A DNA stretch of 64,000 nt, taken from assembly GCF_000020585.3 (NCBI RefSeq), contig NC_011138.3, positions 1,519,193 through 1,583,192 of the forward strand, written 5' to 3'. The DNA comes from Alteromonas mediterranea DE (lineage in GTDB: Bacteria; Pseudomonadota; Gammaproteobacteria; Enterobacterales; Alteromonadaceae). The notes beneath the pieces were generated by a model. That model saw only the letters and a list, made by a program, of their open reading frames with translations. It made no database searches and had not been told where the DNA came from. The position numbers were made by a program, and so were the translations under genes. Shown one piece after another: positions 37,501 through 52,500 of the stretch (positions are counted from its first letter, which is position 1; every line of letters begins with the position of its first letter).

Positions 37501-40500
37501 CTTGTACCTCTGGAGCTTGGTGTATCAGTTGCTGATGTGTCAGGTGCAGGCTTTGATGGCGGCACACTCACCGTAGGTTACAATGTTGGGAGTTCTAGCG
37601 ACGATCAATTGGGACTACTCAATCAGGGGAATGCTGCAGGACAAGTGGCCGTTTCAGGAAGCTCGGTGTTTTTTGAGGGAACTCAGATTGGTACGCTTTT
37701 TAGTGATGGGCAAAGCGGTAGTCAACTTGTTATTACCTTTAATGCCAATGCGACAACAGAAGCCGTTGAGGGAGTACTGGAAGCAACCAGTTACCGAAAC
37801 ACCTCTAATAGCCCCGAAGAGTCACGTAGCATTAGCCTTCGGCTAACCGATGCAAATGGTGCGTCTAGCGAAAATATTGACTTCTCAGTAAACGTTAGCG
37901 CTGAAATTGATTCAACAGTGCCAGCTTTTACCGCCTCTTTAGTCAATACATTTACTGATGGAGTTCAATATAAATCAGATATTGCCGCCTTTGACAACGG
38001 TAGTTATGTCGTAGTGTGGCAAAGTGAAGGGCAAGAAAACAATAATGGTGTTTATAGCATTCACGGTCAGCGCTTTGGTGCCGATGGCAATGCTATAGGG
38101 ACAGAGTTCCTTGTTAGTCAAGAATCAGCCCTAACCGTAGGTCAATCAGATAATGACCCTAAAGTCACTACGTTTTCCGATGGCTCATATGTGGTCGTTT
38201 GGCAGGGCTTTGGCACAAACGATAGCGTCGACATTAAAGCCAGGCTATTCGACGCAAACGGTTCAGCATTAGGTGATGAGTTTCAAGTTAATGACGTTGT
38301 ATCTAGCTCACAAGAATATCCTGACGTGGTACGACTGTCTGACGGTAACTTTGCGGTAACGTGGCCCTCGGCTGGTGGAGACGGCAGTTCATGGGGCGTT
38401 TCATATCGAATATTCCAAAATGACGGAACCGCCGTAACCAACGAATTAGTTGCAAATACTACGGTCACTGGCACTCAGTATTCCCCCAGTATTGATGCCA
38501 CATCTGCTGGGTTTGCAATTACCTGGTATTCCGATAACCACAATGGCAGTACATCAAACGAAATTATTGTTCAACAATTTGCTAATGACGGTACACTTTT
38601 AGGCTCTGAAATTGAGGTAACCAGTTTGTCGGCGGGAAATCAGGCTACGCCAAAGATTTCTTACGCCGCAGACGGTAGTTTTGTTGTGGTATGGGAGGAC
38701 ACGACAAACCTGTCGGATGGCAGTGGTAGTGCAATATTAGCGCAACGTTATGACGCTTCGGGTAGTTCGCTGGGTCAAACATTCGTTGTAAATGAGAATC
38801 CAGCCTCCAGTCAATATAGCCCAAGCATTGATCATCTACCAAACGGCAATTTTGTCATCACTTGGTACTCTGCTAACAGTAATGACATATTTCGACGTGA
38901 ATTTTCATCAGATGGTCAGCCCTTAGATGGAGACCAGTTAGTCAATATAGGGCAACAGTCCGGTACGCAAACCCGCCCCAGTGTGGCTTCGCTTGGCAAC
39001 GGCGATTATGTCATCACTTACCACGATCAAAGTAGTGCCGATGGCAGTAGCTATGGGATTTTCCAGTCGTTTTTTGGAAGCCAATCAACGAACCAGAGTC
39101 CAACGCTAGCAGGTTTCACCAATGAAGTAACATTTGCTGAAAATGCAGTAAATAATGCACCTCAAATTTTGGATGCTGCGGTGTCGTTTCAAGACAGCGA
39201 CTCAACAAATTTTGAAGGTGGGGTTGTTACCCTTGGATATATTCAATTTGGTGGTGTAGAAGACCAATTAGGTGTTAATAATCAAGGCAACGGGCTAAAT
39301 CAAATTGGGGTGTCTGGCTCAACGATATCTTATAGCGGAACGGTAATTGGTAATATTGTTAACGATGGCCAAAATGGCGCTACGCTGCGCATAGAATTAA
39401 ATATCAATGCGACACATGAGGCTATCGAAGCACTTGTTCAAAACTTAACGTATGCCAATACATCAGAAGCACCAAACGCACAGCGAACCCTTTCTCTTAA
39501 TGTGGAAGATGGTGATGGAGGCAGTACAGGCAATCAAACAATTACCGTAAATGTTTCGCCCGACACCGATGGCTCTGAATCTGTATTCGGGCCAGACTTA
39601 GTCAATACATTTACAGCCGGGGGCCAATTCACTCCAGATGTTGCGAGTTTTGCCGACGGTAGTTACGTGGTTACCTGGGTTTCGTCTACCCAGGATGACA
39701 GTAGTTGGGGTGTCTACGCACAGCGTTTTGATGCTAACGGGCTAGCTGTAGGTAATGAATTCTTAGTCAATACAACCACAGCAAGCACTCAATCAGATCC
39801 GGCTGTGACCGTTCTAAGCGATAACTCTTTCGTAATAACTTGGGAAGGGAATGGTATCTCAGATGGCAATGGCGTTTTCGCGCAGCGTTATGCGTCTGAT
39901 GGGGCACCTGTGGGCTCAGAGTTTTTGTTGCGAGATGGCTCAGACAACACAGAGACATTAGTGGACGTGGTCGCTTTGTCAGATGGAAAGTTTGCAACAA
40001 CCTGGACCGACGGCGGCGCCGATGCTTCCGGTTGGGGGATTTCGGTGCGCATTTTCAATGCTGATGGTACCCCCGCAGGCGCATCATTTACGGCAAATAC
40101 GACGACTTCCAGCACACAATACAACTCGTCTATTAGCAGCTTTAGCGGTGGCTTTGTTGTCTCTTGGTATTCCACTACGCAAGCAGGGGGAGACAGTAGC
40201 GACATAGTAATGCAGCGTTTTGATAACAATGGCAATGCGATTGGTAGCGAAATAGACTTGTTAATCGACGGTTCACAACAAAATAATCAGGTTGCGGCGT
40301 TCTCAGATGGCAGTTTTGTCGTTGTATTTCAAAGTACAGATGGCAGTAGCGATGGTGTTTTTGCCCAGCGTTACAATGCGGACGGAACCGCTAACGGCGA
40401 TCTCATTCAGGTAAATGAAACGCTGACAGGAAATCAAACAGAGCCTAGCGTCGCGACTTTACCCAATGGTAACTTTGTCGTTGGCTGGACGGGTAATGGC

Positions 40501-43500
40501 GTAGGGGACAATAATGGTGCATTCATTCGAGAGTTTGACAGTAATGGTGTTCCCATTGATGGCGAGGTGCTAGCTAGCAGTACCTCAGTGTCCAGTGTTG
40601 ATAATATTTCTCTCACTGGCCTGGGGTCGTCAAACAACTTCATTGCAGTTTGGGCTGACTCCTCTTTAGAACCAGATGATAGCAGCTGGGGCGTATTTCA
40701 AAACATTTTTGGAAACCCCAGCGATTTCAACCGTTCTACGCCACCTAGTCTGGATGACATAACCGATACACGGCAAATTGTAAATTCAGTAGCATCAACG
40801 CCTGTGAGAATTGATGCGGACGTGGATTTTACTCACATTAGCGATGATTTTGACGGCGGTATGTTAGAGGTGTTCTATCTTACCCAAAGTGATGCTGATG
40901 ACCTGATTGCCATAGAGACAACCGGCACGGGACTTGGTCAAATCTCTATAAGTGGCAGTGATGTCAGTTTCGAGGGAACAGCGATCGGGCAAATTTCGAG
41001 TGGTGAAAATGGCGCAAACGGCAATGGGTTATCTGTCACTTTCAACGCTAGCGCCACAACAATAGCAATTGATGCACTGATAGAACATCTTACCTATGCC
41101 TCTCAAAACAATGTAGAAAATGATGAAACAATTTCAATTCGCGTGACCGACGGCAATGGTGTAGCTACCCAAGGAAATGCCATTTTTATTGATATACGCT
41201 CTTCGGTGTCAGCGCCAGACTTTTTAATGGAAGACTTTGACAGAGATGTAACTTTCAACGAGTCGGATGTTGTAGGTCAGCTGGCGTTGTTAGACAGCAA
41301 CATTAACTTTGAATACAAGGGTTCAAATAGCCTAGACGGTGGGTATTTGACTTTACGTTATATTTCAAACAACGAGACATTCGAAGATACCTTAGGCGTG
41401 GCTAACATAGGAACGGGTAATGGCCAAATAAGTGTGAGCGGCTCTACTATTTCGTATGAAGGTACTGCGTTTGCCTCAATTTATTCTTCTGACAATGGAG
41501 AAGCGGGCAATGACCTGCGTATTGATTTTACGACTGGCGTTACCGATGAAGCAGTTGAAGCCTTAATTGAAGCATTGGGCTATAGCAGCGATTCAGGCGC
41601 ACTTAACCCCAGAAGCGTAAGACTTTATGTATACGACAGTGCGAACAACTACTCCACGAATATAGATTACAGCCTTCAGTTTGAGCAGGCTGTAAATGAT
41701 TTTGACCTCGTTGGTGAGCCGAGTCTAATTAACCAAGTGACTGCTGGTAACCAGACTATGCCGTCTGCCAGCGAGTTGTCGGGCGGTGGATATGTAGTTA
41801 CATGGACTGGCGAAAACGGCCTTGACGGCAGTTCCAACGGTATATTCGCGCAAATCTTCGATGAAAATGGACAAGCAGTTGGTAACCAGTTCGTGGTTAA
41901 CACGGAAAACTTCGGCAATCAAACTAACGCTGACGTTGCAGGGCTCAGTGATGGCTCTTTCGTCGTGGTTTGGCAGAGTGTCGTCAGCGAGTCCAACAGC
42001 GACATAAATGTTTATGCCCAGCGCTTTACTGCTTCTGGTCAAGCCCTTGGCGACCAATTTATTGTTAATGAAAATCTATCTAGTACGCAAGGGACCCCAG
42101 TCGTTACTGCGCTGGCTACCGGCGGCTTCGTCGTAGCGTTCGACACTTACGATAGTGCCACAGGCGATACGAGTGGTATTGGTATTGGTATGCGCTTTTT
42201 TGATAATGCTGGTGTTGCCACAACTGCTGAATTATTAGCGAACACGTCAATTTCGGGCTCTCAAAGCAATGCCGACTTAGCAGCCTCAGCAAGCGCTGTA
42301 GTAGCAACGTGGAAGAGCAACTCAGGTGACGATGTGTTTGCGCGTATTTTTAATCCTGCAGATGGAACAGAGCTAGTTTCTGAATTCAAAGTAAATACGT
42401 CAGAAGGTAATGTATTGAACCAACCTGCAGTGACTGCGCTTGATGACGGCACTTTTGTACTCGTTTGGGGGCACTATATTGATGAGTTTGCAAAAGATTT
42501 TTGGGGGTTCCGCGGTCAACGCATCGATGCAAACGGCAACTTTATCGGCGATGAGTTTATTGTTAACACCAGCGAAACAAGCTGGAATTCTAATGATGGC
42601 ATTGATATAGCCTCATTGAATAATGGTAATTTCGCCGTTACTTGGGGGGCAAATGCGGGCGTGTACGTCCAAGAATTTGAAGCTACAGGTACTACCCCTA
42701 CAAAAGTGGATGGGCCAGTTTTAGCTGGCTCGGGGCCGAGTACAGATCACCAATCTACAATTGTGAGCGTTGGAAATCAGAGCGCTGCAGTTATTTGGTC
42801 TGGATATAATCTTACATCACCTGCTAATAGCACCTATGAAATAGGTCAACAGTTGGTTGGCGTTGCCAGCGACTTTAGTGATAGCGATGGTCCACAAATT
42901 GAAAATATTCCAGCAGAAATCACGATTACGGAAAGTACCAACACAGAGTTTATTTTCAGTAATGTTGATATTCTTGATAGCGATTCGCCAGATTTTGATG
43001 GTGGCCTTTTAACAATCGACATCGTCAGCGGGTATCGAGATATTGTAAATACAAACCAAGAGTTTGCTGATGATAACTTTACTATCGAAAATCAAGGTGT
43101 CGGACAGGGGCAGATTAGTGTTTCTGGAAGCACAGTCAGCTATGCAGGCGCCGCAATAGGCACCATTGCACAAGATGGGCAAGCGGGAAATGGTTTACAT
43201 ATTGCTTTAAATACTAATGCTACCTTAGAAGCCGTAAACGCGTTGATACAGGCAATCGGTTATTCCAATCTCTCCACCTCACCGCAAGCTAGCAGAGAAG
43301 TAGCGTTACGTCTAACCGATGGTGATGGAGGCTCTAGCGCAAATCAGGTCGTTACGCTAAACATTACGGAAGTGGCTAACGGTTCCACACCACAGACTAG
43401 CGACATACAGGCAAACAGTTTTGAGTTGGGCAATCAAACTACGCCAGCATTAGCTGAAATGTCAAGTGGCGGATTTGTAATGGTCTGGACGTCTGATGCC

Positions 43501-46500
43501 AATCAAGACGGAAATGGCCAAGGTATCTTCGCTCAGAGATATAGTGATAATGGTGCGCCGGTTGGCAATGAAATCGCTATCAATACCAGCACGTTAAGTT
43601 CACAGTCATTGCCATCAGTAGCGGCTAACGGCAATGGGTTTGTGGTAGCGTGGTCGGACACTGGCGGTGTTGATGGCAGCGGTTACGGTATCGTTGCGCA
43701 GCGATTTGATGAATTTGGTGAACCAATTGGTGGTGAATTTGTAATTAACGAAACCACAAGTTCCACTCAAAACGACCCGCAAATTATTCAACTGAGCAGC
43801 GGTGGATTCGCAGCAGTTTGGGAAGGTAATGGTGTCGGCGACAGCAGCGGGGTATTTGGCCGCTTATTTAATGAAGATGGTACACCGTTAAGCGCAGAGT
43901 TCTTAATCAATGAATCTACGAGTGGGTCACAGTTTGATCCTTCGATCACAGAATTGGCTAGCGGGCAACTTGCTGTCACATACGAAAGTAGTAATCAAAT
44001 AACCATTCGTTTAGTTAATGCAGACGGAACCACACTAGCGCCAGAAATTATTATTGACCGCCCCGTAACGACAGAGCGGGAGCCAGATATCACGGCTCTG
44101 TCTAATGGAAACTTTGTAGTTTCTTATACGATCAATAATGACGGCAATGGTTCAGGTGTATTTGCACAGCTATTTGATTCAAGTGGCAATGTAATTGGCG
44201 ATGAAATTCGGGTAAATGAAGGGATAACGGGCAATCAATCCCAATCAAAAGTGGATGCGCTCGCCACAGGTGGGTTTATTGTAAGTTACTATTCAAGTGC
44301 TTCACCCGATGGCATTTTCACCCAAGAATTTGACGCTGACGGAAACGCTATTGACGGTAACAATCAGGTCAACCTTAATAACGTCAGTACCGATTGGGAG
44401 CCTGCTGTATTGGGCTTGTCTAGCGGTGGCTACATTACTGCTTGGAGCGGTTATAACGTTGAGTCTGAAGTAAATGGTTCCTATGGTGTCTTTTGGCGAG
44501 GGTTTGGCAGTGACGGTCAATTTTCTGATGGTGCAGGTCGAATTGAAATTGCTGGATTGCCTAGCGAAATCATCTTGATCGAGTCTGATACCCCGGAAGC
44601 GTTCATTCCTAGTGCTGATTTATTCGGCGCTGAGTCTAATGACTTTAATGGAGGTAGCCTAACCGTTACTGCGATTACGGGTTATGGTGCCCAAGGTCAA
44701 TTTGTCAGTGCTAATGAACAGGATAATTTTTCTGTATTAAGTTCCGGGAATGGTTTAGGGGAGATCAGTGTATCTGGAAGTACTATTTCTTATGAAGGTA
44801 CCGCTTTTGCCAGCATTACTAAAGATGGCGCTAATGGTAATGAACTTCATATCGATTTTAATGCCAGTGCAAATCAAGCAAGCATAAATGCTTTACTTCA
44901 AGCACTAAGCTACCTCAATTCTTCAGATGGCCCTACGCTTCAACGAACCATATCTTTGCGCTTAACAGATGGCGAAGGCAACAGCACATCAAATAATGCG
45001 ATTAACTTTGTCGTTGAACCCGTTGCTGATGGCGCGTCGCCACAGGGAGATGAAATTCAGGTCAATACCTATCAAGAAAACGAACAGCGTTATTCCGAAG
45101 TCACAGAATTAGAAGATGGCTCGCTAGTGGTAGTTTGGCAGTCGCAGAATCAGGATGGTTGGGGTAGTGGTATTGTGGGGCAGCGCTTTGATGCCAATGG
45201 CTCACCAATAGGTAACGAGTTTATTGTTAATCAATACACCCCAGAAGGGCAAACATACCCGAGTGTAACAGCAGTGGCGGGTGGGTTTGTGGTTGCCTGG
45301 GAGGGTCGTGGGGATGACGATGGTTCAGGTATATTTGGTCGCCTATTCGACTTAAATGGCGTGCAGCAAAGCGACGACTTTATTATCAACGATACGCTGT
45401 CTAGCACCCAGTCACAGGTGCGCTTGACTTCAATGGCTAGCGGTGGGTTCGCTGCCATTTTCAGCGGCAACGGTGTAGGCGACAACAGCGGTACCTTTTT
45501 AACCACGTTTGACGCTAATGGAAACCGCGTTATAAACGAAACTCTTGCCAACGCAATAGCCTCCGGTACTCAGAGCGAACCGGATATTACTGAGTTAGCC
45601 AACGGAAAGCTGGTCGTTACCTATCGAACAGGCTCTGATATAGAAGCTCAAATTTTTAACAACGATGGTAGTGCATTCTCAGGTGCAATTACAGTGGCCG
45701 ATACCAGTGATAGCGAGTATCAGCCGAAAGTGGCAGCGCTAGACAACGGTGGTTTTGTTGTGACTTATACTGACAACAACGATACCAGTAACGCTGGCGT
45801 TTTTGCTCAGCTATTTGATGCAAACGGTCAAGCTGTTGGAGAATTGCTGCGCGTAAACGAGCAGACGAGTGGCGCGCAGTACGAGCCTGATGTTACCGCA
45901 TTAGTTGGAGGTGGTTTTGCCGTAAGCTACTTAGATTCTAACAACCCTGACAGTATTTTTGTTCAGCAGTTTGACAATGATGGCAGGATTGTTGATGGTC
46001 CAAAACGCGCAGAAACTAACAATATTAACGGAAACGATGAACCTAGCATTACTGCACTGAGTAATGGGGGCTTCGCAGTCACCTGGACGAGCTATAACAC
46101 TGAACCGGACCAAGCAAACAGCTATGGCATTCTTATGCGCATGTTTGGCAGTGATGGCCAGTTTGAAACTAGTCAAGCGCCTGTCGTTGAAATTGCATCT
46201 AACTCCATTGAGTTTAGTGAATCCAGTCTTAACTTTGCTCCCCAGCTGTTGCTTATCGGTGCCGGTGTCGCAGATATCGATACGACCGATTTTACAAATG
46301 GACAGCTCGAAATTGCACGTATCTCTTCTTATGGGCAAGGCGACCAGCTTGGTCGTCAGCCCTTCTTCCCCCAAGACAACTTGGGGATTCAAAATCAAGG
46401 CTCTGGTTCAAACGAAATTGCTGTGTATGGTAGCGACGTTTTGTATGAAGGCACGGTGATTGGTACCTTAGACTCTAGCGGAACCAACGACACTGCATTA

Positions 46501-49500
46501 GTGGTTACGTTTAATGCAAACGCGAGTGCGCAGGCTATAGAATCCTTGCTCGAAGCCGTCACTTATAGGAATACCTCGGATGCACCAGAGTCGACTCGTA
46601 CCTATAGCGTACGCTTAACTGATGGCGCAGGCGGTTCAAGTATAGCGCAGTCTATTGTGGTCAATATTTCTCAAAACTTGGATGGCAATTTACCGACGCT
46701 ACAACCAGAGAGAGTCGTAAACACAGATGCCACGGGAGGACAATCAGAATCACAGACATCGGCACTTTATGACAGCAACGGAGCGCTAGATGGCTATGTC
46801 GTTTCTTGGCAGGGCAGCCAAAGCGGTGATGTACATTTCCAACTCTATGACAATGAAAATAATCCAGTTGGCTCTAATCAGGTAGCGAACACAACACTCA
46901 CTAATTCGCAAAACGATATCACCGTGCAGTCACTAAACAACGGTACATTCGTAATGACTTGGACCTCTACTGATTCATCGCAGGATGGTTCAGGGTCCTC
47001 AATCATTGGGCGTATTTTTAACAACGACGGCTCGCCGTTTAACCAAGCTCCGCACAATGGCGCTGAGTTTGTCGTGAATACCGAAGTGTCTAGCACACAG
47101 AGTTCTTCACAGATTGCAGTTTTACCAAATGGTGAGTTTGCTGTTGTTTGGCAGACATTTGATTCGGACACAGGTGATAACAGTAGCTGGGGCGTTGCCA
47201 TGCAGCGTTTTGATGGTACAGGTCAAGCATTAGGCGACGAATTGCTAGTGAACACTACGGTTTCAAGTAGCCAGAGCACTGCAGACATAAGTGCCTTAGC
47301 GAGCTCGACGGCATTACCTGATGGTGGCTACGCAGTGTCGTGGCAAAGCCCTGATGCTAACAGTAGCGGTATCTTTGCTCAGGTATTTGACGCCAACGGC
47401 AATACAGTCGGAAGCGAATTTCAAGTGAATACCACGGTAACCGGAAGTCAGACGCAAAGCGCAGTTGCTGGGCTGGCTAACGGAGACTTCGTAATTACCT
47501 GGACTGATAATACGGCCGATCTATCTAACTCAGGTGTCTATGCACAACGCTTTACATTTAATGCCGCAGGAGAATCCGTTGCAATAGGCGATGAATTCAG
47601 GGTAAATCAAGACTACCTATATTCTCAGTATGACCCAAGCATTGTCGCGCTCTCTGGCGGTGGTTTTGCCATTGCCTTTACCGGCAACGACGGTAATGGC
47701 GACGGCGTGTTTGTACAAGAGTTTGACCAAGCTGGGCGCCTTATAGATCTTCCGCAATTGATAAATCAAAATACTAGTAGCACACAGTTTGAACCAAGCT
47801 TAGCAGCATTAAGCGATGGCGGGTTTATCGCGTCATGGACATCATGGATGGGCGGCACCGAAGGCTATGATGTCTTTATGCAGCGTTTCGGTAATCAAGT
47901 ACCTCAAACCACAGATTTTGTTATTCAAGGAAGCGAAGACGAAAATATTATTATTGACGCTAGCGAGTTTTTAAATGCATTTGTTGACCCTGAAGGGGAG
48001 TCACTTCAAGAAGTTGCGTTTATTACACTACCCATCAGCGGTGTAATTGCACTAAATGGTATAGCTATAACGCCAGGACAGATCTTAGATATTAATGCGC
48101 TTCAAACTGGTGTATTAACTTATCTGGGCGACCAAGATTTTAATGGGCTGGATAGCTTTACTTGGGCAGGAAGTGATGGAGCGAACTTCGCTGAGCCCGC
48201 TACAACAAATATTACTGTATTACCTGTTAATGACGCACCAGGAATGAGTGTAGGTGCCGACGATACGGGAACTGAGTCGTATGGAATTGGTTTTAGTCAC
48301 ACAATAAACTTTACCGATCCTGATGGTGATACACTTCTAGTAAACGTGGACTGGGGAGACGGTGAGTCCTCTCAATATACAACCAATTCAGGCACGCTTA
48401 ATACCGGCCATCGTTATCTGGACGATGGAGTTTACACCGTTACGGTTATGGTAGACGATCAATCAGGTACAGCAGAGGCAATAGAGACACAAACGTATCA
48501 AGCAACTATCAGCAATGTTGCCCCATCAATAGGTCTGTTCGGAAACAATGACGTCGAACAAGACCAGGTATATACCCTAAGGTTAGGTAATCCGAGCGAC
48601 CCTGGCGATGACACAGTGACAGACTTCATTGTCGATTGGGGAGACGGCACCGTTGAAACTTTTAACAGTCCTGGTGATGTTACCCATGTCTACGCCACTC
48701 CCGGCGATTACGAAATCTCTATAGACCTTGTCGACGAAGATGGCACATACGAAGGTGTTTCAACAAAAGATGTGCAAGTCAGTGTACCTGCAGAAGTGTT
48801 GGATGTTCAGGCGATCTCTGATACAACTGCGAATGAGGGCTCTACTTTCGTTCAGGCTATTTCTTTTACCGACCCTACAGATCAAAATAGTAATGGCTGG
48901 ACCTACTCCATCGATTGGGGAGACGGGACTGTTCAGAATGACGTTTCCATATTCAGTCGAGACTTTAACATTGCTCATAATTTTTCCGATGACGGTGTTT
49001 ATGATGTCACTGTTACTGTATCTGACGATGTGAACGGACAAACAGATATAGAAACTTTTACTGTGACTGTGGGCGATGTAGCACCTACCGTTAATCTTCA
49101 TGGTGGAGGTTCGGTTAACGAAGGGGCTGTATATAGCCTTACCGCTAGTGTGTTTGAACCAGGTGATGATCCCATTCAGGAGTTCGTCATTGATTGGGGC
49201 GACGGTACAGTTGAAACTATCAGTGGTGATGAATTTGGCACGCAAACTCATGTCTACAGTGACGGCCCTTTCGGCTTTAATATTTCGGTCGATGTCGTCA
49301 ATGATGACGGTACTTTTGAAAATGCGGGTACACAATTCGTTAATGTTCTTAACGTAGCGCCGTCTTCTATTATCACAGGCCCGACTTCCGTTGATGAGGG
49401 CAGCGAGGTGACCTACACCTTCGGTGATATCGTCGACCCAGGTGATGATACTATTGCCAATACCGTGATCGATTGGGGCGACGGCACAACCACCGCCTAT

Positions 49501-52500
49501 ACCGGTGCCGGAGAGTACGGTCATACATTTGCAGATGGAAATGCTGCACGCAGTATTAGACTCTTAGTCACAGACGAAGATGCTGATCCTCATGTCGCAG
49601 CCACTCTTATCGTAGATATTGAAGATGTAGCCCCATCCATCACTGTAAGTGGCGCCAGTGAGACAGACGAAGGCAGTGTTTACACCCTCACGTTAGCTGA
49701 CTTGGTAGAGCCCGGTGATGACCCTGTCTCCGAATATCTCATTGACTGGGGTGATGGATCAGCGGTGCAGTCGGTTACTGAGCTAGGTGATGTTACTCAT
49801 ACCTTCGCAGATGGTAACAGCAGTGCCACTATCAGTGTGCAGATCGTGAATGACGAAGGCACGTTTGATGGTGGGACCGTCGATGTCACCATCAACAACG
49901 TGGCGCCAACGTTGGCATTAACAGGTGCGTTGACCAGTATTCAAAACACCGCGTATACCCTTACCCTAGGGGCAATAATCGACCCTGGCGATGACACTAT
50001 TGTTGCGAATGGCATTACCGTGAACTGGGGGGATGGCACAACAGAAACCTACAGCAGTGTGGGCGATGTGTCGCATACCTATACCACAGTGGGTGACTTT
50101 ACTATCAGCGTCAGCTTGGAAGATGAAGACGGTACGTTTAGCGATGTCGCTACGCAGGCAGTCAGCGTGAGTGCGCCAGCGGATACCGTGGATGTAGCTT
50201 CACAGGCAGATGCTGTAATTGATGAAGGTGATACCTTTACTCGCACTATTAACTTCACCGACGGTGAGGACAATGGAGCTGCAGGCTATACCGTTGACAT
50301 CGACTGGGATAATGACGGTAACGTTGATGAGACCTTTGCTACAACGTCGTCCAGCTTTGATGTATCCAAGGTATTTGCCGATGGCGCATCCGTGCAAACC
50401 GTGTCAATTACGGTGACCGATGAGGCAGGCGAATCTGATACCGAGGCCTTCGATGTCACAGTAGATAATGTAGCACCTGTGAGTAGTATAAGCGGACCTA
50501 TCGAGGTCAATGAAGGCACTGAAGCGATTTACACCTTTGGTGACATACTCGACCCTGGCGATGACACGGTTGCCAATGCGGTTATAGAGTGGGGCGATGG
50601 CACCACCACAGCCTACACTGGAGCGGGTGATTACAGCCATACCTATGCTGATGGTGATAGCTCGCCAGTTATTAGCTTAATAGTTACAGACGAAGACGGT
50701 ACGTATACAGCAGCAAGCCTTGGCGTTGCAGTAAACGACGTCGCCCCATCCATCACCGTAAGTGGCGCCAGTGAGACAGACGAAGGAAGTGTTTACACCC
50801 TAACGTTAGCTGACTTGGTAGAGCCCGGTGATGACCCTGTCTCCGAATATCTCATTGACTGGGGTGATGGATCAGCGGTGCAGTCGGTTACTGAGCTAGG
50901 TGATGTTACCCACACATTCGCAGATGGTAACAGCAGTGCCACTATCAGTGTGCAGATCGTGAATGACGAAGGCACGTTTGACGCAGGCACTATTGATGTC
51001 ACCATTAACAACGTAGCGCCAACGTTGGCATTAACAGGTGCGTTGACCAGTATTCAAAACACCGCGTATACCTTGAACCTAGGGGCAATAATCGACCCTG
51101 GCGACGACACCATTGTTGCGAATGGAATTACCGTGAACTGGGGGGATGGCACAACAGAAACCTACAGCAGTGTGGGCGATGTGTCGCACACCTATACCAC
51201 AGTGGGTGACTTCACTATTAGCGTCAGCTTGGAAGATGAAGACGGTACGTTCAGCGATGTCGCTACGCAGGCAGTCAGCGTGAGTGCGCCAGCGGATACG
51301 ATTGATGTAGCGGCACAGGGCAATGCTGCAATTGATGAGGGTGATACCTTTACTCGCACTATTAACTTCACTGACGGTGAGGACAATGGAGCAGCAGGCT
51401 ATACCGTAGATATCGATTGGGATAATGACGGCAACGTCGATGAGTCCTTTGCTACAACGTCGAACAGTTTTGATGTATCCAAGGTGTTTGCCGATGGCGC
51501 ATCAACGCAAACCGTGTCAATTACGGTGACCGATGAGGCAGGCGAATCTGATACCGAGGTATTTGATGTTACAGTAAACAATGTGGCACCTGTGAGCAGT
51601 ATAAGCGGACCTATCGAGGTCAATGAAGGCACTGAAGCGATTTACACCTTTGGCGATATCCTTGACCCTGGCGATGATACGGTTGCCAATGCGGTTATAG
51701 AGTGGGGCGATGGCACCACCACAGCCTACACTGGAGCGGGTGATTACAGCCATACCTATGCTGATGGTGATAGCTCGCCAGTTATTAGCTTAATAGTAAC
51801 CGATGAAGACGGCACCCACACAGCGGCAACCCTTGGCGTTGCAGTGAACGACGTCGCCCCATCCATCACTGTAAGTGGCGCCAGTGAGACAGACGAAGGA
51901 AGTGTTTACACCCTAACGTTAGCTGACTTGGTAGAGCCCGGTGATGACCCTGTCTCCGAATATCTCATTGACTGGGGTGATGGTTCAGCGGTTCAGTCGG
52001 TTACTGAGCTAGGTGATGTTACGCACACCTTCGCAGACGGTGACAGCAGCGCGACGATTAGTGTGCAGATTGTTAATGACGAAGGCACGTTTGATGGTGG
52101 GACCGTCGATGTCACCATCAACAACGTGGCGCCAACTACGTCAGTTTCATCGGCCGCGATCGTTGATGCTAATGCACCGTTTACTATCAACTTTGGGGAG
52201 GTGGTCGACCCAGGCGACGATACTATTTCAAACGCCGTTATCAATTGGGGAGATGGAACAACTTCTGTTTACACCGGAGCAGGGGATTACGTTCATAGTT
52301 ATGACGGAACAATTACTAATCCGACTATAGCGCTTCTTATTACTGATGAAGATGGAGAGTTTGTTGCTGCGAGCACCACGATTACGGTAAACGAAGAAAT
52401 CAGCGAACCTACAGCAACGGGTTCTATTCAGGAATTTACCCTTCGCGACCAAGAAGTGCAGCTGGATTTGCAAATATCTAGTGAAGAGCCTGTCCTAGAA

